Of a stretch of DNA of 64,000 nucleotides, positions 16,056 to 24,216 are shown piece after piece. The DNA is from Pedobacter ureilyticus. GTDB taxonomy: Bacteria > Bacteroidota > Bacteroidia > Sphingobacteriales > Sphingobacteriaceae. The stretch lies in contig NZ_SSHJ01000008.1 in assembly GCF_005925345.1 (NCBI RefSeq), positions 128,506 to 192,505 of the forward strand. The letters run 5' to 3'. Each line of letters starts with the position of its first letter. The first letter of the stretch is position 1. The translations under genes and the position numbers were made by a program. Below the pieces are notes generated by a model that was not told the origin of the DNA, did not search any database, and saw only the letters and a list, made by a program, of their open reading frames with translations.

Positions 16056-16703
16056 ATGATTAACATAGATAGATTTTTGGCCGACGAGCAAGACCCGAAA
16101 GCCGTAGAAAAAGTAGCTGGCAAATTGAACGATTTATTAACCAGTGGCGAAGAAATTTTATACTTAGCAGTGCAAAAAAAACCTGCAGTAAATTTGTTGC
16201 CAGATTGCATTGCGATTAGTAACAAAAGAATTTTTTACTGCTCGCCAAGCAACTTAGGTTTAACCATGAACTTTAAGGATATTTCTTGGAAAAACATCAA
16301 AGAAGTTTCTTTTAAAGAAGGATTATTAGGTTCTAAATTTATTTGCGTACCACAATCTGGCGAAAACATCGTTACTGATTTTATTCCCAAAACACAGGTG
16401 CGTAAGCTGCACCAAGCTGCCAACCAACAACTAGAAGAATACAAAGAGTTGCTAAGACAACAAAAGCTGGAAGAAAACAGAGCAACGGCCTCTACATTTA
16501 ACATCCCGGCACCAAGCCCGCAAGTTATTGATTTACCTATCGAAGAAGCGGTTGTAATTCCAGAGATTGCTCCTGTAGCCGAAGTGAACAAAGAAGATGA
16601 AATTGAGCAAAAACTGATTAAGCTAAAAACTTTATACGACAAGCAGCTAATTACCCGCGAGGAGTATGAACATAAAAAAGCTGCCATTTTAGATAGTATG
16701 TAG
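16056..16703 (+). CDS. PH-domain protein with C-terminal SHOCT domain
   Basis: 215 residues, no signal peptide. About 25-125 is a bacterial PH-like domain (EEILYLAVQKKP, CIAISNKRIFYCSP, ISWKNIKEVSFKEG). A Gln/Glu-rich helix and Pro-rich linker follow. Residues about 185-215 form a SHOCT domain, LIKLKTLYDKQLITREEYE, the short C-terminal oligomerisation motif found on many otherwise unrelated proteins. Function unknown; probably peripheral membrane or oligomeric. It follows the GIY-YIG cassette and precedes another REP. Confidence 0.8.
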   Translation: MINIDRFLADEQDPKAVEKVAGKLNDLLTSGEEILYLAVQKKPAVNLLPDCIAISNKRIFYCSPSNLGLTMNFKDISWKNIKEVSFKEGLLGSKFICVPQSGENIVTDFIPKTQVRKLHQAANQQLEEYKELLRQQKLEENRATASTFNIPAPSPQVIDLPIEEAVVIPEIAPVAEVNKEDEIEQKLIKLKTLYDKQLITREEYEHKKAAILDSM

Positions 16704-16714
16704 GTATTTCCATC

Positions 16715-16804
16715 CGTCATTTCGACTGGAGCATAGCGGAATGGAGAAATCTTTCAGCTTAATTTAAAGATTTCTCTTCGTCGTTCCTCCTCATCGAAAT
16801 GACG
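16715..16804. repeat. REP-like palindrome, GTCATTTCGACTG type
   Basis: 90 nt between the SHOCT gene and lnt. Left end CGTCATTTCGACTGGAGCA, inner GGAGAAATCTTT mirrored by AAAGATTTCTC, right end ATCGAAATGACG. Same family as 9685-9777. Confidence 0.75.
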
Positions 16805-16836
16805 GATACTATTAATCGTTCTCTGATAACACACGA

Positions 16837-18456
16837 ATGAAAATCAAACAGAATTACCTCCTAGCCTTACTTAGCGCTTTTATGATGTGGTTGGCATGGC
16901 CACCACATACTTGGCTTGCACCGCTACTTTTTATCGGTTTAGTGCCTTTGTTAATTGCATTAAAGCAAATTACTACTACTTCAGACAAGAAAACTGGCAA
17001 AAAAGTATTTCTTACTGCTGGCTTAACTTTTTTAGTTTGGAACACCGCTTCTATTTACTGGGTTTTTAACTCTATCAACGCTGTAAATACCGGTGTGGTA
17101 GGTTCGCTAGTTTCATTGCTAGTATCACTTATTCCTTACGGACTAGGCGCCTTGCTAATGACCTTTGCCTTTTGGATGTATTACCGACTGGGCACCTACA
17201 CTAAAAACAAATGGATTAGCTATGCGGCTTTAATTGGTTTCTACATCAGCATGGAGTATTTGCATCAAACTTGGGATTTGGCTTTCCCTTGGATGACCTT
17301 AGGCAACGGTTTTGCAGGTATGCATCAAATTGTGCAATGGTATGAGTTTACTGGCGTTTATGGTGGTTCGCTGTGGATTTTATTGAGTAATATTTTTGCT
17401 TTCGAAGCTTATCGACAAATTAAAGTACAAAAGCAATATAAATTAGCTGGTATTTGGGTTTTCATCCTGCTTTTGCCTATCGGATTTTCCATCTACCAAT
17501 ACAAAAATTACAAAGAGAAAAGTGTTCCCGTAAACGTAGTCACCGTACAACCTAATATCGATCCTTACGAAAAGTATGGCAGCACACCTGCCGCAGAACA
17601 GCTTCAAATTCTCAGCCATTTGTCTGATTCGCTTGGTCAAACCAATACAGAATACTTTATATGGCCAGAGACCGCTATTCCAACGTATGTAGACGAAGAA
17701 CGCATTAGAAGCGACAGACAATTTTTGCAAGCGCAGCAATGGCTTTCAAAATACAAAAACGGCACATTAATCACCGGAATTGAAAGCGTTAGATTTTACA
17801 ACGATAAAAACACAATTTCTGCAAAGGAAAATCCCAATGGAGGGTTTTACGACAATTATAATTCGGCAGTACAGATAGAAAACTCTGCTAATGTAGCTTT
17901 CTACCATAAATCTAAACTAGTACCCGGTGTAGAAAAGCTGCCTTTTCCCGAAGTATTTTCATTTTTAATTCCTGTTTTTGCCCAGCTAGGCGGAAGCACA
18001 GGCGGTTATGGCTGGCAAGATGAGCCTAGTGTGCTGTACGCTTATAGTGGAATAGGTGTTGCGCCAGTAATTTGCTACGAATCTATTTGGGGCAATTGGG
18101 TGGCTGGCTCGGTTAAACAAGGAGCACAATTTATTGCCATAATTACCAACGATGGCTGGTGGGGAAACACTTCTGGCAAAGACCAACACCTACTGTATGC
18201 CAAACTACGTGCAATAGAAACCAGAAGATATATAGTACGCTCTGCAAACACCGGCATTTCGGGGTTCATTAACCAACGTGGAGACGTGGTACAACAAAGT
18301 AAATGGTGGACACGCACCGCTTTGAAAGCTGATATCAACCTAAATGATGAGATTACTTTTTACGTAAATTACGGAGATATCGTTGCAAAAATTAGTATTG
18401 TACTAGGATTATTAGCTGCTGCATTTATCTTGATAAAAAGATGGATTTTAAAATAA
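16837..18456 (+). CDS. lnt: apolipoprotein N-acyltransferase
   Basis: Adds the third acyl chain to the N-terminal Cys of lipoproteins at the periplasmic face of the inner membrane. 539 residues. About 1-220 hold six or so helices. About 230-500 is the nitrilase-type domain with the catalytic Glu at about 278 (FIWPETAIP), Lys at about 358 (YHKSKLVPG) and Cys at about 413 (PVICYESIWG). A final helix closes the protein. It is 61 nt upstream of a second lspA, so the two form a lipoprotein-maturation pair. Confidence 0.93.
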   Translation: MKIKQNYLLALLSAFMMWLAWPPHTWLAPLLFIGLVPLLIALKQITTTSDKKTGKKVFLTAGLTFLVWNTASIYWVFNSINAVNTGVVGSLVSLLVSLIPYGLGALLMTFAFWMYYRLGTYTKNKWISYAALIGFYISMEYLHQTWDLAFPWMTLGNGFAGMHQIVQWYEFTGVYGGSLWILLSNIFAFEAYRQIKVQKQYKLAGIWVFILLLPIGFSIYQYKNYKEKSVPVNVVTVQPNIDPYEKYGSTPAAEQLQILSHLSDSLGQTNTEYFIWPETAIPTYVDEERIRSDRQFLQAQQWLSKYKNGTLITGIESVRFYNDKNTISAKENPNGGFYDNYNSAVQIENSANVAFYHKSKLVPGVEKLPFPEVFSFLIPVFAQLGGSTGGYGWQDEPSVLYAYSGIGVAPVICYESIWGNWVAGSVKQGAQFIAIITNDGWWGNTSGKDQHLLYAKLRAIETRRYIVRSANTGISGFINQRGDVVQQSKWWTRTALKADINLNDEITFYVNYGDIVAKISIVLGLLAAAFILIKRWILK

Positions 18457-18517
18457 TTGCTTACCCAATCCTACTTACTTGACGCAAAAATGAGTTAACC
18501 GTTTCAACAATTAAACA

Positions 18518-19045
18518 ATGCAGAATAAAACCCCTATAAAATTTGCCTTCCTGCTACTGATTATTGCGCTTAACTTGGGCTGCGACCAATTTTCGAAAGT
18601 AATTGCTAGAAAAAATATTGCCCCTTATGAGCAAATTGATGTTATCAAAAATCGTTTTACTTTAACGCTAGTAGAAAATACCGGAGCTTTTTTAAGTGCA
18701 GGCAGCAATTTGCCAGAATTTGTAAGAATTATCGTGCTAACTATACTTCCTATTCTAGTTTTAGGTTATGGACTATGGTTTCTATACTCAAACAAACATA
18801 TCCCCCGCTTAATGCAAATTGGAGTTTGCTTTTTAATTGGCGGTGGCATTGGCAACATTTACGACAGAATTGTTCACGGTTCCGTAACCGATTTCCTGCA
18901 CATGGATTTCGTACTGTTTAGAACCGGCATTTTTAACATGGCCGATGTTTCTATTATGATTGGAATAGGCCTGTTATTGTTGCAAAATTTAATGGCTGCT
19001 AAAAAGAAAAGACAGGAAGCCGAGCTGGAAGAGGCATCAGCTTAA
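18518..19045 (+). CDS. lspA: lipoprotein signal peptidase II, second copy
   Basis: 175 residues, four helices. Blocks: CDQFSKVIARK, ENTGAFLSAG, GGGIGNIYDRIVHGSVTDFL with the first catalytic Asp, and FNMADVSIMIG with the second. Both Asp are present, so it should be active. It is closer in length and in the GNIYDR motif to the common LspA type than the copy at 8998. It sits right after lnt. Why the genome keeps two is not shown by the sequence; different substrates or antibiotic resistance are possible. Confidence 0.93.
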   Translation: MQNKTPIKFAFLLLIIALNLGCDQFSKVIARKNIAPYEQIDVIKNRFTLTLVENTGAFLSAGSNLPEFVRIIVLTILPILVLGYGLWFLYSNKHIPRLMQIGVCFLIGGGIGNIYDRIVHGSVTDFLHMDFVLFRTGIFNMADVSIMIGIGLLLLQNLMAAKKKRQEAELEEASA

Positions 19046-19163
19046 TGCAAAAAACTTACGAAGTTTTGAACCGGTAATACCCTCAGTTTTGCCTTTAAAA
19101 ATCAAGAAAAACAAAAGTTAAACTTTGTAAATCTACTTTTTACATCTAACATTTAAACTTTTT

Positions 19164-19193
19164 AAAAAGTCCCCTTTGGGGATTTAGGGGCTT
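19164..19193. repeat. CCCCTTTGGGG-type repeat beside the nadE stop
   Basis: AAAAGTCCCCTTTGGGGATT followed by TAGGGGCTT, a short palindrome plus a second G-run, abuts the nadE stop codon. A related copy is inside thrB at 29583-29609. Confidence 0.6.
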
Positions 19194-20834
19194 CTAATCC
19201 ATATACTTGCCCACAATTGGCATACGCCTACCCATGCCAAAAGCTTTTGGAGATACCCTTAAAATTGGTGGGGTTTGATAACGTTTAAACTCTGCTAAGT
19301 TAACCATACGTAAAATTCGCCTCACCAAAGCCTCGTTAAAACCTTGTGCAATAATGGCGTTCGAGCCTTTTTTAAGCTCAATGTGTTGATATAAAATTGC
19401 ATCCAATTCATCGTACTCTGGAAGTGAATCAGAATCTTTCTGATCCGGCCTAAGTTCTGCAGATGGCGGCTTAACGATGGTATTGATTGGGATGATTTCT
19501 CGATCCTTATTGATATATCTGGCCAAGTTAAACACTTGTGTTTTGTACACATCCCCAATAACACTAATGGCGCCGCACATATCGCCATACAGCGTTCCAT
19601 AACCAACCGCACACTCACTTTTGTTTGATGTGTTCAGCAAAATGTAGCCAAACTTATTAGACATTGCCATCACCACAATACCGCGGCTACGTGCCTGAAT
19701 GTTCTCTTCGGCCAAACTAAACGGCAAACCTTCAAAAGGTTTCGCCAGCATGCTATCAAAAGCATCAGCAGCCTCTTTAATTGGAATAATTTCGTGTTTA
19801 CAGCCAATGTTGTTCACTAAATCCAAGGCATCTTGCACCGAATGGTCTGAAGAATATTTTGAAGGCATCAGTATGGCCATCACATTTTCTGCGCCCAAAG
19901 CCTTACATGCCAAGGCACACACTACTGCCGAATCGATGCCACCAGATAAGCCCAAAACTGCCTTTTTAAAGCCAGACTTTGCAAAGTAATCTTTAATACC
20001 CAAAATTAGCGCATCGTGTATTTGCTCAATATCCGAGGTTCTTTCTGCCGCTGGATATTTATTCTTTACATTTTGTACTTCCTCCAAATCGAACACTTGC
20101 AAATCTTCTTCAAAGTACTTCATCTCTGCCTTTAGCGAGCCCTCTTCATCAAATACTAAAGAACCGCCATCAAAAATGATTTCTGTTTGCGCCCCAACTT
20201 GGTTCACATAAAACAAAGGCAATTGATATTTCTTCGCATTATCAGACAATACTTTGATGCGATCTTCATCATGTCCATAATCAAATGGCGAAGCCGCAAT
20301 GTTAATCATCAAATCGGGCTGCTGTTTAATCAGTTCATCCATTGGGCAAGAAACATATAATGGATTATCGTTGATGTTCCAAAGATCTTCGCAAATGGTT
20401 AGTGCAATTTTTTTGCCCTTAAAGTTTACGCATTCGAAAACCGTATTAGGTTCAAAATAGCGATATTCGTCAAACACATCATAAGTTGGTAACAAAGCCT
20501 TTTTTACCGTTTGCTTTACTTCACCATCTGCCATAAAATAAGCGGCATTAAACAAGTCTTTGCCCTCAATTACCGGATTTTTTATTGGCAGCCCCACAAT
20601 ACAGGCAATTTCAGTACAGTGTTTAGCAATGGTTTGCGCTGCATTGTCGCAAAGCGATATAAAATCTTCGAACTCTAAAAAATCACGTGGAGGATAACCG
20701 CAAATTGCCAATTCGGCAAACACTACCATATCTGCACCTTTAGACTTTGCCAGTTCAATCTGAGAAATGATCTTTTGAGTATTACTTTCGAAATTTCCGA
20801 TATGGTAATTGAGTTGTGCTAAGGCTATTTTCAT
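19194..20834 (-). CDS. nadE: glutamine-dependent NAD+ synthetase
   Basis: Last step of NAD synthesis: amidates nicotinate adenine dinucleotide using ammonia from glutamine. 546 residues from the ATG at 20834 (MKIALAQLNYHIG is the conserved start; an extra 11 codons upstream are rejected). The N-terminal nitrilase-type glutaminase has Glu41 (VVFAELAICGY), Lys112 (KKALLP) and Cys148 (LTICEDLWN). The C-terminal synthetase has the P-loop SGGIDS at 297-302 and ends in the typical GRRMPIVGKYMD-like tail. A one-gene unit convergent with lspA. Confidence 0.96.
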   Translation of the reverse strand: MKIALAQLNYHIGNFESNTQKIISQIELAKSKGADMVVFAELAICGYPPRDFLEFEDFISLCDNAAQTIAKHCTEIACIVGLPIKNPVIEGKDLFNAAYFMADGEVKQTVKKALLPTYDVFDEYRYFEPNTVFECVNFKGKKIALTICEDLWNINDNPLYVSCPMDELIKQQPDLMINIAASPFDYGHDEDRIKVLSDNAKKYQLPLFYVNQVGAQTEIIFDGGSLVFDEEGSLKAEMKYFEEDLQVFDLEEVQNVKNKYPAAERTSDIEQIHDALILGIKDYFAKSGFKKAVLGLSGGIDSAVVCALACKALGAENVMAILMPSKYSSDHSVQDALDLVNNIGCKHEIIPIKEAADAFDSMLAKPFEGLPFSLAEENIQARSRGIVVMAMSNKFGYILLNTSNKSECAVGYGTLYGDMCGAISVIGDVYKTQVFNLARYINKDREIIPINTIVKPPSAELRPDQKDSDSLPEYDELDAILYQHIELKKGSNAIIAQGFNEALVRRILRMVNLAEFKRYQTPPILRVSPKAFGMGRRMPIVGKYMD

Positions 20835-20918
20835 GATTTTTTCTGAGCTATAAATATAAAAAAACAAGCCTTGATTAAGACTTGTTACATTTTAAAATCT
20901 AAATAATTTTAAGCGCTT

Positions 20919-21569
20919 TTAGAAGAAAACTCCGATATTGATACCAACGTAATGATTTTTAACGCTATGATCATTTTTTGCGATGTTAGTGATACCATTG
21001 TTATAGGTTAAACCACCAAGCAAGCTGGTTTTCCCACTTAAACGATATTCTACACCGCCACCAATGATCATTCCTGCTCTAAAAAACTTGGTGTTATCGG
21101 TGGCTTTAATGTCATCAACCAGTGGTGTGTTTCCTCTTTCAACATCTTGCCTTGCACCAATCCTAAAATCGGTAGTTAAACCAAACTGTCCGTACCATTT
21201 CATATCATCTTTTTCATCTGTTTTTAGTTTAATTGAAAGAGGAATTTGCAAATATTGCATTTTAAATTTCACATCGTAATCTGTATTACCAGCTGCTTCA
21301 GAATGATAAGGTTGATAGTTTAAAATGGTTCCAGTACCATTAATGGTAGTTACCGTTAATCCTGTAGCAAAACAGTAGTTTTCGGCAAATTCAAAATCGC
21401 TCATTAAACCGTAACTAAAACCGGTACTTAAGCCATTGCCTTTTCCATTTTCTAATTTTAAGAAACCAAAAGTGGGGTGTGCGGTTAGCCCCAACCTAAT
21501 TTGAGATGCATCTTGTGCAAATGAATTGGCTGCGATAAATAAAAATAATACTAATAGTGTTTTTTTCAT
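20919..21569 (-). CDS. outer-membrane beta-barrel protein (porin-like family)
   Basis: 216 residues. Signal peptide about 1-19 (LFLFIAANSFAQ). The remainder alternates polar and hydrophobic residues with repeated Gly, as in 8-10-strand barrels (FGFLKLENGKGNGLSTGFSY, MIIGGGVEYRLSGKTSLLGG), and ends with aromatic residues GVFF, the usual outer-membrane insertion end. Resembles the small PorT/OMP_b-brl barrels. Ligand or role unknown. Divergent from gldB. Confidence 0.75.
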   Translation of the reverse strand: MKKTLLVLFLFIAANSFAQDASQIRLGLTAHPTFGFLKLENGKGNGLSTGFSYGLMSDFEFAENYCFATGLTVTTINGTGTILNYQPYHSEAAGNTDYDVKFKMQYLQIPLSIKLKTDEKDDMKWYGQFGLTTDFRIGARQDVERGNTPLVDDIKATDNTKFFRAGMIIGGGVEYRLSGKTSLLGGLTYNNGITNIAKNDHSVKNHYVGINIGVFF

Positions 21570-21668
21570 TTTGGATGTATTTTATGATGTGTTTACTATT
21601 TCGAAAGTACCAGCTCAGATATTTTAATTATAGAACTAACATATTAACGACAGTTCGTATACGTTTTA

Positions 21669-21676
21669 TATATTTG
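21669..21676 (+). promoter_or_regulatory. -7 element TATATTTG before gldB
   Basis: An exact TAnnTTTG match 7 nt before the gldB ATG at 21683. It supports that start over the upstream in-frame codons. The spacing is short, so a nearly leaderless mRNA would be implied. Confidence 0.4.
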
Positions 21677-21682
21677 TTAACC

Positions 21683-22720
21683 ATGATATACAAATCGAAA
21701 TTTCGCCAAAGTTATCTATTTTTTCTATGTGCTGTGCTTTTTTTTTCATGCAGCAAAACCAATAAGCCCGACGTTAGCGACATTAAACTAACTATTAAAG
21801 TAGAAAGGTTCGACAAGGATTTATATCAGGGTAAAGACCAAAAAATTAGCTTAACTGATAGCATACTACACCAAAAGTATGGTGCTTTTTATGAAGATTT
21901 TATCTTTAAAATGGTAGGTAACGATAGCTATACCAGTCAAGAAGTGCTGCAAGGCTTATACAATGACAAGGCTTATTTTGATCTTAATAAAGAAGTGGAT
22001 AGTGTTTTCCCGAAGCTAACGCAAGTTGAAAACGAACTTACCCAAAGCTTTAAATATATCAAACATTACTACCCCAAAGCTCAAATCCCTCGTTTTATTG
22101 GTTTCTTATCAGGATTTTCTTACCAAACACCCATAGGCGATAATTATATAGGCATTGGCTTAGATATGTTTTTGGGCAAAGACAGTAAATTCTATGGTGC
22201 TTTGGTACATAGCATACCTTTTTATCTTTCTAGAAAATTTACGCCAGCATATATTGTACCTCGCGTAAGCGAATATTACGTTAGAGAAAACTTGTTTAAA
22301 GAACGTGATGAAGATCGCAGTTTATTGTCCAAAATGATCTACAACGGAAAGATTTTGTATTTCATGGATCAAATTATGCCCGATAACATGCCCGATAGCG
22401 TGAAGATTGGTTATACCTATAAACAGCTAGGTTGGTGCAAGGCTTTTGAAGCGGAAATATGGGGGTTCTATTTGGAGAGCAATTTACTTTACGAAACAGA
22501 CTATCCAAAAATACAAGTGTATTTGAGCGAAGGACCATTTACGCCTGGCTTGGGCGAGAACCAGCAATCGGCCCCCAAATTAGGTGTTTGGACCGGTTGG
22601 CAAATTGTAAGAAAATATATGGAAGAAAATCCAAAGGTTACTTTACAACAACTTATGGCAGATACCGATGCGCAAAAAATATTGACTAAATCGAAGTATA
22701 AACCTAAATTGATGAAATAA
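21683..22720 (+). CDS. gldB: gliding motility lipoprotein GldB
   Basis: 345 residues from the ATG at 21683. This start gives a lipoprotein signal (LFFLCAVLFFSC, lipid Cys at residue 23); the frame extends upstream without a better start. The mature protein matches GldB: KVERFDKDLYQ near the N-terminus, FKYIKHYYPKAQIPRF, IGIGLDMFLGKDSKFY and the end GENQQSAPKLGVWTGWQIVRKY. GldB is required for gliding and for function of the type IX secretion/motility machinery in Flavobacterium; its exact task is unclear. sprA, another gene of that system, is at 43358-50524. Confidence 0.88.
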   Translation: MIYKSKFRQSYLFFLCAVLFFSCSKTNKPDVSDIKLTIKVERFDKDLYQGKDQKISLTDSILHQKYGAFYEDFIFKMVGNDSYTSQEVLQGLYNDKAYFDLNKEVDSVFPKLTQVENELTQSFKYIKHYYPKAQIPRFIGFLSGFSYQTPIGDNYIGIGLDMFLGKDSKFYGALVHSIPFYLSRKFTPAYIVPRVSEYYVRENLFKERDEDRSLLSKMIYNGKILYFMDQIMPDNMPDSVKIGYTYKQLGWCKAFEAEIWGFYLESNLLYETDYPKIQVYLSEGPFTPGLGENQQSAPKLGVWTGWQIVRKYMEENPKVTLQQLMADTDAQKILTKSKYKPKLMK

Positions 22721-22753
22721 TTGGCAAATATGATATTTAGCTAATAACCTTTT

Positions 22754-22790
22754 CAAATCATCACATTCTCAAATTAACAAATCATCACAT
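22754..22790. repeat. 13-nt direct repeat upstream of the patatin gene
   Basis: CAAATCATCACAT occurs at 22754-22766 and again at 22778-22790, ending 8 nt before the ATG. It belongs to the same style of simple AT-rich tandem words seen before other genes here. Confidence 0.5.
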
Positions 22791-22798
22791 CAGTAAAA

Positions 22799-23578
22799 AT
22801 GAAAGTTGGTATTGTATTAAGCGGAGGCGGAATAAGAGGAATTGCGCACTTGGGTGTATTAAAAGCACTAAAAAACTCCGGATTACAGGTCAGTCAAATT
22901 GTAGGCACCAGTGCTGGCTCTATTGCGGGTTCGTTTTACGCCGCCTCTGTAGACCCAGAAGAAGCTTTCAATATTTTCATGAAAACAAAGTTGATGAAAT
23001 TTGTTCGCCCTGCTTTGGGGTCTTTAGGTTTGATCAACATTGAACATACAGGAGAGATATTTAAAGCGTACTTACCTGCACATATTGAGGATTTAAAAAT
23101 TCCGATGACGATTTGCACCACCAACTTTAGCGAAGGTAGTGCAGCTTATTTTACCAAAGGTCCATTAGTAAGGGCCATCCACGCTTCTTGTTGTATCCCC
23201 GGCGTTTTTAAACCCATCATGATCCACGAGCAAATGTACGTGGATGGCGGTGTGTTGAACAATTTCCCTGTAGAGCCGCTATTAAATAATTGCGATTATA
23301 TTATCGGTTCTACCTGCAACCACCTAAAACCTGTAGATAAAATTGTTGGCATTACGAGGTTAATGCAGCGAGCCGCAATCATGTCCATCAACCATGATAT
23401 GGAACGAAAATCCAAATTTTGTGATTTGATGATCGAACCAAAAGGGATGGGAGAGATCAATACTTTTGATACCCGAAAAGCAGAAACCATTTACTGGCTG
23501 GCTTATGAAGAAGCCTTGAAAACGATTAAAAATAGTGAGAGTTTTAGGGAGTTAATTAAAGCACAAGCAGCAACTTAA
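22799..23578 (+). CDS. patatin-like phospholipase (RssA-type)
   Basis: 259 residues, no signal peptide. Serine-aspartate acyl hydrolase: oxyanion loop LSGGGIRGIAHLGVL at about 7-21, nucleophile Ser38 in GTSAGS, and catalytic Asp in VDGGVLNNFPVEPL near 150. Cleaves acyl chains from membrane lipids; the physiological substrate is unknown. It follows gldB by 78 nt and may be co-transcribed. Confidence 0.9.
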   Translation: MKVGIVLSGGGIRGIAHLGVLKALKNSGLQVSQIVGTSAGSIAGSFYAASVDPEEAFNIFMKTKLMKFVRPALGSLGLINIEHTGEIFKAYLPAHIEDLKIPMTICTTNFSEGSAAYFTKGPLVRAIHASCCIPGVFKPIMIHEQMYVDGGVLNNFPVEPLLNNCDYIIGSTCNHLKPVDKIVGITRLMQRAAIMSINHDMERKSKFCDLMIEPKGMGEINTFDTRKAETIYWLAYEEALKTIKNSESFRELIKAQAAT

Positions 23579-23625
23579 TTTTCTATTAAATTTGGTATTT
23601 TAGGACTACATCTAATGGAAAACCT

Positions 23626-24207
23626 ATGCCAAATAAATTTGATAGGCGAAGTATCAGACTTAAAGGGTATGATTACTCAAATGAAGGATTATATTTTGTG
23701 ACCATCTGTTGCCAAAATATGGCTCATTTGTTCGGCAAAGTAGTTAGTGGACAAATGCAGCTAAACGCAGCTGGGCTGATGGTTAACGAGTGGATTAAAA
23801 AACTCGAAAACAAATTCCCTGATATTCGAATTGATGAATATGTAATTATGCCTAATCATATCCATCTTATTATTGAAAATATTGGATTGCATAATCCCGA
23901 CGCGGTACGGGTCGACCTATGTGTCAACCCTTCTACCGACCTATGTGTCGACCCTAACATGCATCGCCAAGCAGAGGGCGAACACAGTGGTTCGCCCCTA
24001 CACCGCGTTGTTCAATGGCTTAAAACGATGACGACAAATTCATACATAAAGGGCGTGAAAACTTTGGGATGGGAACCTTTCAATAAAAAAATCTGGCACC
24101 GCAATTATTACGAACACATCATTCGTGATGACAGAGCACATCACAATATCGCCGAATACATCAAAAACAATCCGTTAAAGTGGGAGGCCGATAAATTTTA
24201 CAGGTAA
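23626..24207 (+). CDS. REP-associated tyrosine transposase (Y1/HUH)
   Basis: 193 residues. Starts RRSIRLKGYDYSNEGLYFVT, the family opening. The HUH metal motif is H78-I-H80 in MPNHIHLII. The likely nucleophile is Tyr140 in TTNSYIKG. The family ending is present: WHRNYYEHIIRDD, NIAEYIKNNPLKW. Such enzymes (TnpA-REP/RAYT) nick single-stranded DNA at REP hairpins and are thought to spread them. Residues 97-125 are an odd linker encoded by a 24-nt direct repeat and a perfect palindrome. It is likely the enzyme for some REP-like elements here (inference). It appears intact. Confidence 0.88.
   Translation: MPNKFDRRSIRLKGYDYSNEGLYFVTICCQNMAHLFGKVVSGQMQLNAAGLMVNEWIKKLENKFPDIRIDEYVIMPNHIHLIIENIGLHNPDAVRVDLCVNPSTDLCVDPNMHRQAEGEHSGSPLHRVVQWLKTMTTNSYIKGVKTLGWEPFNKKIWHRNYYEHIIRDDRAHHNIAEYIKNNPLKWEADKFYR
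23913..23997. repeat. direct repeat and palindrome inside the transposase gene
   Basis: A 19-nt word CGACCTATGTGTC(A/G)ACCCT occurs at 23913-23931 and 23937-23955 (24-nt spacing, giving a repeated 8-residue DLCV.P unit). Then GGGCGAAC (23976-23983) and GTTCGCCC (23990-23997) form a perfect 8-bp stem with a 6-nt loop. Confidence 0.8.
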
Positions 24208-24216
24208 TAATGACGG

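Noticed and set aside
16235..16720. A 161-codon minus-strand frame over the PH/SHOCT gene
   Set aside because: Ser/Cys-rich product typical of antisense reading; the plus-strand gene has recognisable PH and SHOCT domains.
19051..19067. AAAACTT-ACG-AAGTTTT hairpin between lspA and nadE
   Set aside because: A 3-nt loop and an AT-only-like 7-bp stem without a T-run are too weak to call a terminator.
21557..21682. Upstream extension of gldB with an earlier ATG
   Set aside because: It would bury the lipoprotein signal peptide and run through the -7 element and the start region of the divergent gene; the ATG at 21683 gives a proper lipobox.
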